A stretch of DNA of 64,000 nucleotides from Gemmatimonadota bacterium (GCA_040388625.1 JAZKBK010000003.1:372001-436000), one strand, 5' to 3'; counted from the stretch's first letter, positions 24,673-33,921 are shown. The notes: generated from the letters alone by a model not told the origin. Program-made: numbers and translations.

Positions 24673-24777
24673 GTCCATCACAGACCTCCGATGCTGGAAC
24701 CGGCCACTCTCACGCAACTGCTTATGGGACAATGACTTAGATCCTCCGATAAATCGTGCCAGATTCTCGTTTTCGTG

Positions 24778-24793
24778 TGGTATGTCGCCTGCT
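24778..24793 (+). promoter_or_regulatory. Candidate sigma-54 promoter of the fliL operon
   Basis: TGGTATGTCGCCTGCT: GG and GC are exactly 10 bases apart, with a TGGTATG -24 region and TGCT at -12. Transcription would begin near 24804, ~42 bases before fliL and after the flgE terminator, so the position is right for a second operon start. Confidence 0.6.
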
Positions 24794-24845
24794 TTTACCG
24801 CTGCTGCGAAGTCCGCGATAGAACTACTTCCGAAAGGCGACACGC

Positions 24846-25388
24846 ATGGCAGAAGAGAAACCATCAGAGAGTGAACAAGCCGCTGCGCCGGCCGCCAAGG
24901 GCGGGATGGCGAAGCTGCTGCCGCTGATAGGCGGCATTGTTGGAGGTCTCGCGCTTGGCGGGATCCTCGGGTTCACACTGCTCGGCCCCAAACTCTCGCA
25001 CAAGGCCACGGCTGCACCGGCTGCCGCGGACAGTGCGGCAACCGCCAAGAAGGACGCCGGGCCAGAGGCCAAAAAGGGCGACGCGCCGCCACCGATCTAT
25101 CAGGTGGACAACCTCGTAATGAATCCCGCTGGATCGGGCGGCTCGCACTTCCTGTTGATGTCGGTTGCGTTGCAGCTGAAGGATGCCAGCTCGCTCGAGG
25201 TCATCAAGGGACGTGACGCCGAGCTGCGCGACGCGATCCTCCGGCTCTTCTCGCGAAAGACCAGCGATCAGATCTCCGATATCTCGGCGCGCGATCAGTT
25301 CGCCGCTGAATTGATGGCTGTGCTCGACAGGATGTTCGGCGCCGGCACCGTGGCGAAGATCTACTTCCCTCAATTCGTAATTCAGTGA
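24846..25388 (+). CDS. fliL: Basal-body associated protein FliL
   Basis: 180 residues. A short cytoplasmic N terminus, one membrane helix (~22-45; LLPLIGGIVGGLALGGILGF), an Ala-rich linker, then the periplasmic FliL domain (~85-180) with YQVDNLVMNPAGSGGSHFLL and SVALQLKDASSLEVIKGRDA, ending YFPQFVIQ. FliL surrounds stators and supports torque. It opens the fliL-fliM-fliN-fliO-fliP-fliQ-fliR-flhB-flhA operon behind a candidate sigma-54 site. Confidence 0.93.
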   Translation: MAEEKPSESEQAAAPAAKGGMAKLLPLIGGIVGGLALGGILGFTLLGPKLSHKATAAPAAADSAATAKKDAGPEAKKGDAPPPIYQVDNLVMNPAGSGGSHFLLMSVALQLKDASSLEVIKGRDAELRDAILRLFSRKTSDQISDISARDQFAAELMAVLDRMFGAGTVAKIYFPQFVIQ

Positions 25389-26473
25389 GCGCCGATGCAC
25401 GCCCGATGGCATCGGGCACGCTCTCGCAGAGCGAGATCGACCGCCTGCTGGGTGGTGCGAGCAATGTTCCGTTCGCCGGCGCGTCGGAAGAATCGCCGGT
25501 TCAGATGTACGACTTCCGCCGCCCGCACCGCGTTTCCAAGGAGCGCCTTCGGACGCTGGAGGCGATCTACGAGAGACTGGTGAAGTCGCTCGAGAGCTGG
25601 GTGATTGGTCGTGTACGCGGACAGATCGAGATGCGGCTGCAGGGTGTCGAGCAGTTCTCGTTCGGCGAGTTCACGCTTTCGCTCCCGACGCCATGCGCGT
25701 CGTTCATCTGCGAGATCAACGACTCCGGCGGACAGCTGGGCGTCGTCGATATCGGTGAGGAGTTCGCCTTCTATATGGTGGACAGGCTGTTCGGCGGCAG
25801 TGGCCAGCAGATGTCGACATCGCGGCCGCTCACGCGTGTGGAGCGCATGGCGCTGCGCGGCCTGGTCGAAAAGGTAAACTCGCTGCTGGCTGAAGTCTGG
25901 TCCGACTACATAACGATGTCGCTCGAGATCAGCTCGTTCGAGTCGTTCCCCGATATTCTGCTTCAGAGCGCGAATCGCGACGATCCGGTTCTGGTCGCCA
26001 ACATCGAGGTGACAGCAGGTGACGTCAGTTCGCTGATGCTCGTGTGTCTTCCGTTCGCGGTGCTTGACAAGTTCTTCACCAACACGGCGACACGCAGCTT
26101 CGCGAATGCAACCGGTTCCGAGCACGAGCGCGCAGTCAGTCGTGCGCTTGCTGAACATTCGTTGCGTGCAACGCGCGTCAACGTATCCGCGCGGCTTCCT
26201 GAATTTCGCATGTCGATGCGCGACCTTGCCTCGCTGTCTCAGGGCGGTGTCATCACGACTGCGTTACCGAGCGACAGTCCCATCCGCGTCATGGTCGGCG
26301 ACCAGGAGCGTTTCGCCGGCACCGCCGGCCGCGTGGGCCACAAGCTCGCCATTCGCCTCGAGGGCGCCCTCACACAGTCGGGTGAAGTACGAGGTGCAGC
26401 ACCAGTTGTTCCACAATTCGATGCTTCGGTGATCGCCGAAGCGCTTCATACCCAACCGATCTCCGCCGAGTAA
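25385..26473 (+). CDS. fliM: Flagellar motor switch protein FliM
   Basis: 362 residues from GTG at 25385, overlapping the fliL stop as GTGA; an ATG at 25406 is the alternative. The N-terminal CheY-P-binding peptide LSQSEIDRLLGG is intact. The middle domain follows (RRPHRVSKERLRTLEAIYER; MVDRLFGGSGQQM), then a C-terminal SpoA/FliN-like domain. It forms the C ring with FliG and FliN and receives CheY-P; cheY is at 4142. Confidence 0.95.
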   Translation: MSADARPMASGTLSQSEIDRLLGGASNVPFAGASEESPVQMYDFRRPHRVSKERLRTLEAIYERLVKSLESWVIGRVRGQIEMRLQGVEQFSFGEFTLSLPTPCASFICEINDSGGQLGVVDIGEEFAFYMVDRLFGGSGQQMSTSRPLTRVERMALRGLVEKVNSLLAEVWSDYITMSLEISSFESFPDILLQSANRDDPVLVANIEVTAGDVSSLMLVCLPFAVLDKFFTNTATRSFANATGSEHERAVSRALAEHSLRATRVNVSARLPEFRMSMRDLASLSQGGVITTALPSDSPIRVMVGDQERFAGTAGRVGHKLAIRLEGALTQSGEVRGAAPVVPQFDASVIAEALHTQPISAE

Positions 26474-26474
26474 C

Positions 26475-26816
26475 ATGGATCAGAATGTGAACGTCGCCGC
26501 TGGCGCCGAGTCTGTCAACGCAGTGGACGCCGGATTTGCGGGCGTCAACAACGAAGTGCCCATCTCGATGCTGCTCGATCTCACGCTGCCGATCTCGATC
26601 GAGCTCGGCAGGACGTCGATGACCGTGCAGGACATCCTGCGTCTCGGACGCGGATCCGTAATTCAGCTGGATCGCCTCGCGGGCGAGCCAATCGACGTAT
26701 TCGTTGGAGATCGTCGATTTGCAGAGGGCGAGGTTGTTCTGTTGGGTGAGACGTTCGGCGTGCGCATCACGCGAATCCTCCCACGCGCCAATGCAGTCGA
26801 GGAAATCGCAGCGTGA
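26475..26816 (+). CDS. fliN: Flagellar motor switch protein FliN
   Basis: 113 residues. A short linker and then the SpoA domain: ISMLLDLTLPISIELGRTSM, LRLGRGSVIQLDRLAGEPID, and FAEGEVVLLGETFGVRITRI, all standard FliN. It starts 1 base after the fliM stop. It forms the base of the C ring and docks FliH-FliI. Confidence 0.96.
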   Translation: MDQNVNVAAGAESVNAVDAGFAGVNNEVPISMLLDLTLPISIELGRTSMTVQDILRLGRGSVIQLDRLAGEPIDVFVGDRRFAEGEVVLLGETFGVRITRILPRANAVEEIAA

Positions 26817-27325
26817 GTGCTCCTTCCTTCCTGATGGTCATGGCAATGCTCGCCATCGTGCTCGGCGCGATGGGTGTTGCAATGCGTTTGCTGCGACGCT
26901 ATGCGGTGACCAACGCATCGAAGAAAGGCAGCGTCAAGATGGAAATCATCCAGCGGCTGTCGCTCGGGCAGCGCCAGGGACTCGCCGTCGTGCGCATCGG
27001 TACGCGCGTGCTCGCCGTGTCGATGGGCGAGGGTGGAGTGCATCAGGTCGCGGAACTCGGCGAGGCCGACCTGGCATCGACGGCTGACGCAGCCAGGGGA
27101 GCTGCAAGTGCGCCAATTCACGCGATCGCAGACGGGATCCGCAAGCTGGTTCTGATCCGCGGTAACGGAGAGGCCACCGCGAAGTACACGTCCGGGGGCG
27201 CCGTGCTGGATGGATCTGCAGCAGGTCGTAGCGGCAAGAAGGACGGCAAGCGCATCTCCTACGTCGCACCAATGGAAGACTTCCAGGCTGTGCTGAGCAT
27301 GGCGATGGCAGGCGGTACCAAGTAG
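26813..27325 (+). CDS. fliO: Flagellar export-gate assembly protein FliO
   Basis: 170 residues from a GTG that overlaps the fliN stop (GTGA). One N-terminal membrane helix (LMVMAMLAIVLGAMGVAM), then the FliO domain (MEIIQRLSLGQRQGLAVVRI), and an extended C-terminal part. FliO helps the FliP-FliR complex assemble. FliO is poorly conserved; the FliN-FliO-FliP order confirms the call. Confidence 0.88.
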   Translation: MSAPSFLMVMAMLAIVLGAMGVAMRLLRRYAVTNASKKGSVKMEIIQRLSLGQRQGLAVVRIGTRVLAVSMGEGGVHQVAELGEADLASTADAARGAASAPIHAIADGIRKLVLIRGNGEATAKYTSGGAVLDGSAAGRSGKKDGKRISYVAPMEDFQAVLSMAMAGGTK

Positions 27326-28335
27326 TGACGATTCGCGGCGCTGTCATCGGACTCGCGACTCTGCTGGCATTCTCGCCAGCGAGCGCGTCGTTGCTCGCGC
27401 AGGGAACTGCGCAACCTGCGCCGCAGCCGGCCACGCAGCAGTCGACCGCACAGCAGTCGACCGCGCAGCCAAACGCGATTCCAGCACCGCCGAAGATCAC
27501 GGCGCCAGCGACCAACGCAGCTGCGCGAGGTGCGGTCACTCCTCCCTCCGCACGCGCCGGCGCGCAGCCCGCAGCGCCAAAGGCCGCCAACACGGCAGCA
27601 GCGAATGCACCGTTGACGCCGTCGCCCAGCGTGGACAACATGGTCTCCAAGTTGGCGCCGCAGATGGACCTGCGCGTCGGTGGCGGCAAGGATGACGGCG
27701 GTCTTCGCCTGAGTGGAACGGTAGGCATCGTCGTGATGATGGGGCTGCTGACGCTGCTCCCGACGCTCGTGCTCCTCATGACGGGCTTCACGCGCATCCT
27801 CATCGTCCTCAACTTCCTCCGCCAGGCGCTCGGCACGCAGAACGCTCCGCCGGCACAGATGGTCGCCGCGCTTTCGCTCATCCTGACAGGCTTCGTGATG
27901 GCACCGACGCTCAACAAGGTGAACGAGACAGCGCTGCAGCCGTGGATGAACGGCAAGATCGAGCAGGGTGAGATGATGAAGATCGCGGTCGTACCATTCC
28001 GCGAATTCATGCTCGCACATACGCGCGATCACGACCTGCAGGTGTTCATCGACATGAGCAGCGGCGTTGCGCCGCGCAACGAGGACGAGATTCCGCTCGT
28101 GACGCTGGTGTCTGCATTCGCGACCAGCGAGCTGCGCACGGCATTCCAGATCGGCTTTGCATTGTTCCTGCCCTTCATCATCATCGACATCGTCGTGTCG
28201 AGCGTGCTGATGAGCATGGGCATGTTCATGCTTCCACCGGCGATGATATCGCTGCCGTTCAAGTTGCTGCTCTTCGTCCTCGTGGACGGCTGGACGCTCG
28301 TCGTCCAGTCGCTCGTGACCAGCTTCCGGGTCTAG
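27325..28335 (+). CDS. fliP: Flagellar export-gate protein FliP with long N-terminal extension
   Basis: 336 residues against ~245 usual. GTG start overlaps the fliO stop. Signal peptide ~1-28, then ~95 residues rich in Ala, Pro, Gln and Thr with a repeated QQSTAQQSTA, then the FliP core from ~130: LVLLMTGFTRILIVLNFLRQ, then PPAQMVAALSLILTGFVMAP, and helices ending SLPFKLLLFVLVDGWTLVVQ. FliP pentamers with FliQ and FliR form the helical export gate in the MS ring. The periplasmic extension is an odd feature of this copy. Confidence 0.95.
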   Translation: MTIRGAVIGLATLLAFSPASASLLAQGTAQPAPQPATQQSTAQQSTAQPNAIPAPPKITAPATNAAARGAVTPPSARAGAQPAAPKAANTAAANAPLTPSPSVDNMVSKLAPQMDLRVGGGKDDGGLRLSGTVGIVVMMGLLTLLPTLVLLMTGFTRILIVLNFLRQALGTQNAPPAQMVAALSLILTGFVMAPTLNKVNETALQPWMNGKIEQGEMMKIAVVPFREFMLAHTRDHDLQVFIDMSSGVAPRNEDEIPLVTLVSAFATSELRTAFQIGFALFLPFIIIDIVVSSVLMSMGMFMLPPAMISLPFKLLLFVLVDGWTLVVQSLVTSFRV

Positions 28336-28338
28336 AGC

Positions 28339-28608
28339 ATGTCACACGTCCTCGTCGTCGATCTCGCGCGCAACATGATCATGACAGCACTTCTGATCGC
28401 GTCGCCGATGCTGGTGGTCGCGCTCGCTGTCGGTCTCGTGGTTTCGATCATCCAGGCGGTGACACAGATCCAGGAGCAGACGCTCTCGTTCGTGCCCAAG
28501 CTCGTAGCTGTCGCGGTCACGTTCATCATCGCGCTGCCGTGGATCATCCAGATCATGGTCAAGTACACGAGCGAGCTGTTTCGCTCACTGCCGTCCATGA
28601 TTTCGTGA
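28339..28608 (+). CDS. fliQ: Flagellar export-gate protein FliQ
   Basis: 89 residues, two membrane helices (~14-38 and ~52-75), with IIQAVTQIQEQTLSFVPKLV, the FliQ signature. It has the normal family length and lies between fliP and fliR. FliQ subunits surround the FliP-FliR core of the gate. Confidence 0.95.
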   Translation: MSHVLVVDLARNMIMTALLIASPMLVVALAVGLVVSIIQAVTQIQEQTLSFVPKLVAVAVTFIIALPWIIQIMVKYTSELFRSLPSMIS

Positions 28609-29402
28609 CGGACATTCGCCCATTCGACCTGTTCGCGCCCGGCTCCGGAAACGTAGCCGTGCTCGTTGCATTGCGTCTCACAGGACTCATGCTCATCGCG
28701 CCGGTCTTCTCCGCTGCGACGGTGCCGGTCAAGTGGCGCACATCGCTCCTGATCGTGCTGACGATCGTGATCCAGCCGATCGCGTATGCCAACATGCGCG
28801 TGATCCCGCAGATCACGCCGGCCTCTGCGATGGGCGAGCTGCTCGTGGGCTTCGGGATCGGACTCGGCGCTGCGCTGCTGGTTGGCGCCGCCGAGAGTGC
28901 GGGCGACCTGTTGGCGATTCAGATCGGACTGTCGGGTGCGTCGTTGCTCGACCCGCTCACCAAGCAGACCTCGCCGGTGCTCGCCAATTTCCTCTCACTG
29001 TTTGCAATAACGATTCTTCTCGCGCTCAACGTACACCTCGGCATGATCGAGGCACTCGCTTCGAGCCTCCGCGCCGTGCCGGTCGGCAGCGCGCTGGATC
29101 TGCACGCGGGACTTGCGAATCTTCTCGCGCTCGCAAGTACGCTGTTCCTGGCCGGACTCCGGTTCGCCGCTCCGGTCATCGCAACCGTAATGGTTGGTAA
29201 CGCGGCGCTCGCGGTACTCAGCCGCGCAACACCGCAGCTGAACATTCTTTCCGTAGCCTTCCCGCTTCAGATCGGCCTCGGTCTGTTCGCGCTCGGCATC
29301 GCGCTCCCATTCATCGCCAGCGCGCTCGGCAACTGGCCGACCGCCTACGATCAGCAGCTCTCATCGTTCTTCACGGCGATTGCGCCGGGAGGGATTCACT
29401 GA
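28605..29402 (+). CDS. fliR: Flagellar export-gate protein FliR
   Basis: 265 residues from GTG at 28605, overlapping the fliQ stop. Six membrane helices; FliR motifs ALRLTGLMLIAPVFSAATVP, VGFGIGLGAALLVGAAESAG and FALGIALPF. The frame is open further upstream inside fliQ but without FliR sequence. FliR completes the FliP5-FliQ4-FliR1 gate. Confidence 0.94.
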   Translation: MTDIRPFDLFAPGSGNVAVLVALRLTGLMLIAPVFSAATVPVKWRTSLLIVLTIVIQPIAYANMRVIPQITPASAMGELLVGFGIGLGAALLVGAAESAGDLLAIQIGLSGASLLDPLTKQTSPVLANFLSLFAITILLALNVHLGMIEALASSLRAVPVGSALDLHAGLANLLALASTLFLAGLRFAAPVIATVMVGNAALAVLSRATPQLNILSVAFPLQIGLGLFALGIALPFIASALGNWPTAYDQQLSSFFTAIAPGGIH

Positions 29403-29404
29403 GC

Positions 29405-30520
29405 ATGGCTGATGACTACGGCGACAAAACAGAAGAAGCGACCCCCAAGAAACGTCAGGAAGCTCAGGACGAAGGACGCATCCCGAAGAGTCCTGAACTC
29501 TCGGTCGCTGTCCTGTTACTTGGAATCGCGCTCGTGCTGACCGCGATCGTGCCGCACGTTGCAAGCCGCCTGTTCGCCATCATGGGCGAGGGCCTCGCTT
29601 CTGCTGGTGACACGTCGTTCTCAGCGGAGAGCGCGATCAAGACTCTGCAGGCCCTCGGGTGGCGCACGCTATCCGCAATCATGCTCGTGGCGTCGGCGAT
29701 GGCCGGCATCTCGCTCGTCATCAATGCCGTGCAGGCTCGAGGTGTATTCTCGCTCAAGCCCATCACACCACAGTTCAAGCGCATCAGTCCCGCGTCCAAT
29801 GTCAAGCGTCTGGTCGGCATGCAGGCGCTCGTCGAGCTCGCGAAATCACTCTTCAAGCTCATCATCGTCGGCTTCGCGATACACGCCGCCCTTGGACGCG
29901 AAGCCATCAACGCGATCGTCGTCACCACTCAGCAGTCGCCGATTGCCCTGCTGCAGGTCGTCACGCACTACTCGGTCAAGCTCATCATGACCGCTGGACT
30001 GGCGTACCTGGCGCTCGCGTTGGCGGATTATCTCTGGCAGTACTGGCAGTTCTCAAAGGAAATGCGCATGAGCAAGGCGGAGATCAAGCAGGAGTTCAAG
30101 AACTCCGAAGGTGATCCTCTGCTCAAGCAGCGCATGCGCTCGATCGGCCGCGCGATGGCACGCAAGCAGATGCTCCGGGATGTGCCGAGTGCCGATGTCG
30201 TCATCGTCAACCCGACTCACCGCGCAATTGCGCTCAAGTATGATGCCTCCAAGGCGCCAGCGCCGATCGTCCTTGCCATGGGTCAACGCAAGGTTGCGGA
30301 GCGCATCAAGAAGATCGCGCTCGAGAACGGCGTTCCGATCGTCGAAAACCGTCCACTCGCAATCGCGCTCATCAAGCATGCTCGTGTGGGAATGGTGATT
30401 CCTGTCGAGCTGTATCTCGCGGTCGCTGAAGTTCTTGCATTCGTGATTCGCCAGCGGCATGAACGCGGCGCACGCTGGGCATATCGCCCGATATCGCATC
30501 TCGTTGGAGACACGGTCTGA
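29405..30520 (+). CDS. flhB: Flagellar export-gate switch protein FlhB
   Basis: 371 residues. N-terminal GDKTEEATPKKRQEAQDEGR, four membrane helices, then a cytoplasmic domain with the autocleavage motif NPTH (269-272) in VIVNPTHRAIALKYD. It self-cleaves between Asn and Pro and switches export from rod/hook to filament type when FliK signals; the FliK-like protein is at 21215. Confidence 0.97.
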   Translation: MADDYGDKTEEATPKKRQEAQDEGRIPKSPELSVAVLLLGIALVLTAIVPHVASRLFAIMGEGLASAGDTSFSAESAIKTLQALGWRTLSAIMLVASAMAGISLVINAVQARGVFSLKPITPQFKRISPASNVKRLVGMQALVELAKSLFKLIIVGFAIHAALGREAINAIVVTTQQSPIALLQVVTHYSVKLIMTAGLAYLALALADYLWQYWQFSKEMRMSKAEIKQEFKNSEGDPLLKQRMRSIGRAMARKQMLRDVPSADVVIVNPTHRAIALKYDASKAPAPIVLAMGQRKVAERIKKIALENGVPIVENRPLAIALIKHARVGMVIPVELYLAVAEVLAFVIRQRHERGARWAYRPISHLVGDTV

Positions 30521-32616
30521 TGGCGGCAATAGCAGCAAAACCGGTGACCACAACGGCAGCGCCCAGCAAGGGAGGCGCGGAAGTCGGACTCGCCGTAGCA
30601 GTCGTCCTCGTCATCGGCCTGCTGATCATTCCGCTGCCTGGCGTCATGCTGGACATGCTGCTCGTGACGAGCATCTCGCTCTCACTCGTAGTCCTGCTCT
30701 CGGCGCTGTACACGACCAACCCTCTCGAGTTCAGCTCGTTCCCTGGCCTGCTGCTGCTGCTCACGCTCTTCCGGCTCGCGCTCAACGTCGCGAGTACGCG
30801 ACTGATCCTGACGCACGGCCAGGCCGGACACGTCATTCAGGCATTCGGTGAGTTCGTGATCGGCGGCAACTACGCCGTCGGACTCGTGTTGTTCCTGATT
30901 CTCATCGGCATCAATTTCATCGTCATTACAAAGGGTGCCGGACGCGTCGCAGAGGTCGCTGCGCGATTCACACTCGACGCAATGCCGGGCAAGCAGATGG
31001 CGATCGACGCCGATCTGAATGCCGGGCTCATCGACGAGAACGAAGCACGCCGCCGGCGCGCCGAGATCTCGAGCCAGGCCGATTTCTACGGCGCGATGGA
31101 CGGCTCGTCCAAGTTCGTGAAGGGAGACGCGATCGCTGCGCTGATCATCACGTTCATCAACATCATCGGCGGAATATTCATCGGTGTCGTGCAGAAGGGC
31201 CTTCCCTTCTCGCAGGCAGTGAGCACCTATACAATCCTCACCGTTGGTGAAGGACTGGTATCGCAGATTCCGTCGCTGGTCGTATCGACGGCTGCCGGTA
31301 TCATGGTTACCCACTCTGCCGGCTCCACGCAGATGGGAACCGTCGTAGCGTCGCAGATGACGAGACACCCGCGCGCCATGTGGATCGCGGCCGGCGTGCT
31401 GGCGCTGTTCTCCGTTGTTCCAGGCCTTCCCATGCTGCCGTTCCTGTCGCTCGCCTGCATCCTCGGGATGCTTGCACGCGCGGCATCAGCGGCGGAAAAG
31501 AAGCGCGCGGCAACCGCCGTCTCCGCGCTGTCCGCACCGAAGTCCGAATCGCCAACGTCAACCGATCCGATGAAGGATCTGCTCCAGATCGATCCGATCG
31601 AGCTCGAGGTTGGCTACGCACTAATTCCACTCGTCGACGAGCGTCAGGGCGGCGATCTGCTCGACCGCATCTCCATGTTGCGCAAACAGGCGGCAGTCGA
31701 GCTCGGGATTCTCATTCCGCCAGTTCGCATCCGCGACGACATCAGACTGCCGTCGAACGAATACGTGATCAAGCTCCGCGGAAGCGAGATGGCTCGTGGT
31801 GAGGTCATGCCACGCTTCCTCATGGCGCTCAACACCGGCGCAGTGATCTCACCGATCGAAGGAATCGACGCGGTCGATCCGAGCTTCGGCATGCCTGCAC
31901 GATGGATCGCAACCAATCGTCGCGCGGATGCGGAAGCCTACGGCTACGTGGTCGTCGAGCCATCAACCGTCGTGGCCACGCATCTCATGGAAGTCCTGAA
32001 AGCGAATGCGGCCGAGTTGCTCGGACGCCAGGACGTTCAGGAGATGGTCGAGACACTCAAGAAGACGCATCCGGCACTGGTCGACGACATCGTTCCAACC
32101 AAGATCTCGCTCGGCACGCTGCACCGCGTGCTACAGCGTCTTCTCCGCGAGCGCATTCCTATCCGGGATCTCGTCACGATCCTCGAAGCGCTCGGCGATT
32201 CCGCCGACACCACCAAGGACCCGGAAGCGCTCACCGAGCACGTACGCCGATCGCTGTCGAACGTCATCGCGCGGTTGTACGCCGAACCGGATTCGTCGGT
32301 GCGCGGAATCACGATGGGGCCACGGTTGGAGCAGGCGCTTACAGGCCTCTTCTCACCGCGCACAGCGCAGCCTGGAGTATCGATGCTCAATCCGGACGCA
32401 CTCGCGAGAATGCTCCGGGATCTCAACGAGATGTCGCAGGCGTATTCGACGGAAGGACGTCCCATACCGCTCGTCACGCCGCCAAGTCTGCGTGTTGGCG
32501 TGCGGCGCCTCATCGAGCCGGTGCTTCCAGCGCTGCCGGTCATCTCGCTTGCGGAGCTTCCCACAGCGGTGAATCTGCACAGCGTAGGCATGTGGGAGAT
32601 GGCGAATGCCGCATGA
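30520..32616 (+). CDS. flhA: Flagellar export-gate protein FlhA
   Basis: 698 residues, normal length. Eight membrane helices in the first ~330 residues, with the FHIPEP motif region including LVVLLSALYTTNPLEFSSFP, LLLLLTLFRLALNVASTRLI and RFTLDAMPGKQMAIDADLNA. The C-terminal cytoplasmic ring domain binds chaperone-substrate complexes. The start codon overlaps the flhB stop (TGATG). FlhA forms the nonameric ring of the gate. Confidence 0.97.
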   Translation: MAAIAAKPVTTTAAPSKGGAEVGLAVAVVLVIGLLIIPLPGVMLDMLLVTSISLSLVVLLSALYTTNPLEFSSFPGLLLLLTLFRLALNVASTRLILTHGQAGHVIQAFGEFVIGGNYAVGLVLFLILIGINFIVITKGAGRVAEVAARFTLDAMPGKQMAIDADLNAGLIDENEARRRRAEISSQADFYGAMDGSSKFVKGDAIAALIITFINIIGGIFIGVVQKGLPFSQAVSTYTILTVGEGLVSQIPSLVVSTAAGIMVTHSAGSTQMGTVVASQMTRHPRAMWIAAGVLALFSVVPGLPMLPFLSLACILGMLARAASAAEKKRAATAVSALSAPKSESPTSTDPMKDLLQIDPIELEVGYALIPLVDERQGGDLLDRISMLRKQAAVELGILIPPVRIRDDIRLPSNEYVIKLRGSEMARGEVMPRFLMALNTGAVISPIEGIDAVDPSFGMPARWIATNRRADAEAYGYVVVEPSTVVATHLMEVLKANAAELLGRQDVQEMVETLKKTHPALVDDIVPTKISLGTLHRVLQRLLRERIPIRDLVTILEALGDSADTTKDPEALTEHVRRSLSNVIARLYAEPDSSVRGITMGPRLEQALTGLFSPRTAQPGVSMLNPDALARMLRDLNEMSQAYSTEGRPIPLVTPPSLRVGVRRLIEPVLPALPVISLAELPTAVNLHSVGMWEMANAA

Positions 32617-33160
32617 TCCGGGCGCGCCGCGAATCATCGTGGCGTCGGGCATGTCGGGGACCGGCGTCTCGTCGGTCAGCGCCTGTCTGCAGGATGCTGC
32701 ACCGGCCTTGAACGTCATCGACGCTGGATCTCGATGGGCGGACATTGCCGAAGCATGCGCACCGGGGTTCACGCGCATGATCGTCGTAACGACGCACGAC
32801 ATCATCGCGATCACGTCGTCCTACGCGTTGATCAAGATGGTGCGGGATCATTTCACGGATGCACCGCTCGAGTTGCTCGTCAACGCGAGTGAAGAGCGCG
32901 ATGCGCTCAAGACGTACGAGAGGATACAGGTGGCGTGCAGTCACTTCCTCGGCGAAACAGTCGGCTACGCGGGTTCCGTACCGACTGACTCTGGTGAGCA
33001 AGAACCTGGCGAGAACGACGCGATGAAACGGGCCCGTGCCGCACTCGGCACTACCGCTACCATGGCGATCCATAATCTCGCGACGCGATTGGATGAAGAA
33101 CTTGAAGCGACAGTGCTACGAGGCTCGTGGCGTCACGGTGAGCGAAGAGGAGTCCTATGA
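32606..33160 (+). CDS. FlhG/FleN-like protein with lost P-loop
   Basis: 184 residues overlapping flhA by 11 bases. The fold matches the MinD/FlhG family: an N-terminal strand and loop (IIVASGMSGTGVSSVSACL), then VVTTHDIIAITSSYALIKMV, which matches the TPE-A-TDAYALIK block of FlhG, then LLVNASEERDALKTYERIQV. In the loop, where FlhG has GKGGVGKSS, this protein has GMSGTGVSS: the signature Lys and the P-loop Lys are both lost, so ATP binding is unlikely. Family length is ~270-290, so it is also shorter. flhF, the usual partner, is absent. It may have kept only a protein-binding role. Confidence 0.75.
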   Translation: MPHDPGAPRIIVASGMSGTGVSSVSACLQDAAPALNVIDAGSRWADIAEACAPGFTRMIVVTTHDIIAITSSYALIKMVRDHFTDAPLELLVNASEERDALKTYERIQVACSHFLGETVGYAGSVPTDSGEQEPGENDAMKRARAALGTTATMAIHNLATRLDEELEATVLRGSWRHGERRGVL

Positions 33161-33921
33161 CAAAAATGGATATGCAGCTTTGGAAGGAATTTGCGCAGGG
33201 CAGCCAGGAAGCCCGCGATAGTCTCCTCGCCGAGCATCTCGGTCTGGTCCACCATGTCGCGCGGCAGTTGTCGCGCACACTCGCGGCGAAAGCCGACGTC
33301 GATGAGATGGTGAGCGCCGGCACAATGGGATTGATGAGCGCATTGTCGGGTTTCGACCCGTCGCGTGGACTCGCGTTCAGCACGTTCGCGGCTCCGCGGA
33401 TTCGCGGAGCGATTCTGGACGAGCTGCGGCGACAGGATCACGTCCCGCGCTCCGTTCGCCGCAAGGCGCGCGAGCTCTCCGGCGCTCGTGAAACACTCCA
33501 GCGCATCTTCGGCCGACCGCCCGAGCCGCAGGAGATGGCCGAGCACCTGGGCGTCGACGTCGCCACGCTCTGGCGTTGGGAAGCGGACGTCGAGAACGCG
33601 GTGCATCTCTCGATCGACCGTCAGCCGGGCGAGCCCGATTCCGGAATGGCCGCGCCGGCCGAGATGCTCGCCGACGAGACGCACGGCGATATCGAGGAAA
33701 CGCTCAACCATGAGCAGGAAGTCTCGCTTCTCCGGGACGCCATCATGGAGCTCAAGGAACAGGAGCGCGTGGTACTGTCGCTGTACTACTTCGAGGAGCT
33801 CAAGCTCCACGAAATCGCGTCGGTGCTGAACCTCACCGAGAGCCGCGTAAGCCAGATCCGCTCCAAGGCGCTAGGAAAATTGCGCACCGAGCTGGGCCCG
33901 ATGCGTAGCTTCGTCGCCTGA
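33157..33921 (+). CDS. fliA: RNA polymerase sigma-28 factor FliA
   Basis: 254 residues, start overlapping the previous gene stop (ATGA). Region 2: HHVARQLSRTLAAKADVDEM, MSALSGFDPSRGLAFSTFA. Region 3: FGRPPEPQEMAEHLGVD. Region 4 with the helix-turn-helix LHEIASVLNLTESRVSQIRS. It reads TAAA-N15/16-GCCGATAA-type promoters; candidate sites lie before fliC, flgM and flgL. It is inhibited by FlgM (4544). Last gene of the fliL operon. Confidence 0.97.
   Translation: MTKMDMQLWKEFAQGSQEARDSLLAEHLGLVHHVARQLSRTLAAKADVDEMVSAGTMGLMSALSGFDPSRGLAFSTFAAPRIRGAILDELRRQDHVPRSVRRKARELSGARETLQRIFGRPPEPQEMAEHLGVDVATLWRWEADVENAVHLSIDRQPGEPDSGMAAPAEMLADETHGDIEETLNHEQEVSLLRDAIMELKEQERVVLSLYYFEELKLHEIASVLNLTESRVSQIRSKALGKLRTELGPMRSFVA

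Noticed and set aside
26946-28032. Long minus-strand frames opposite fliO and fliP
   Set aside because: Composition is that of antisense GC-rich DNA and fliO/fliP are certain.
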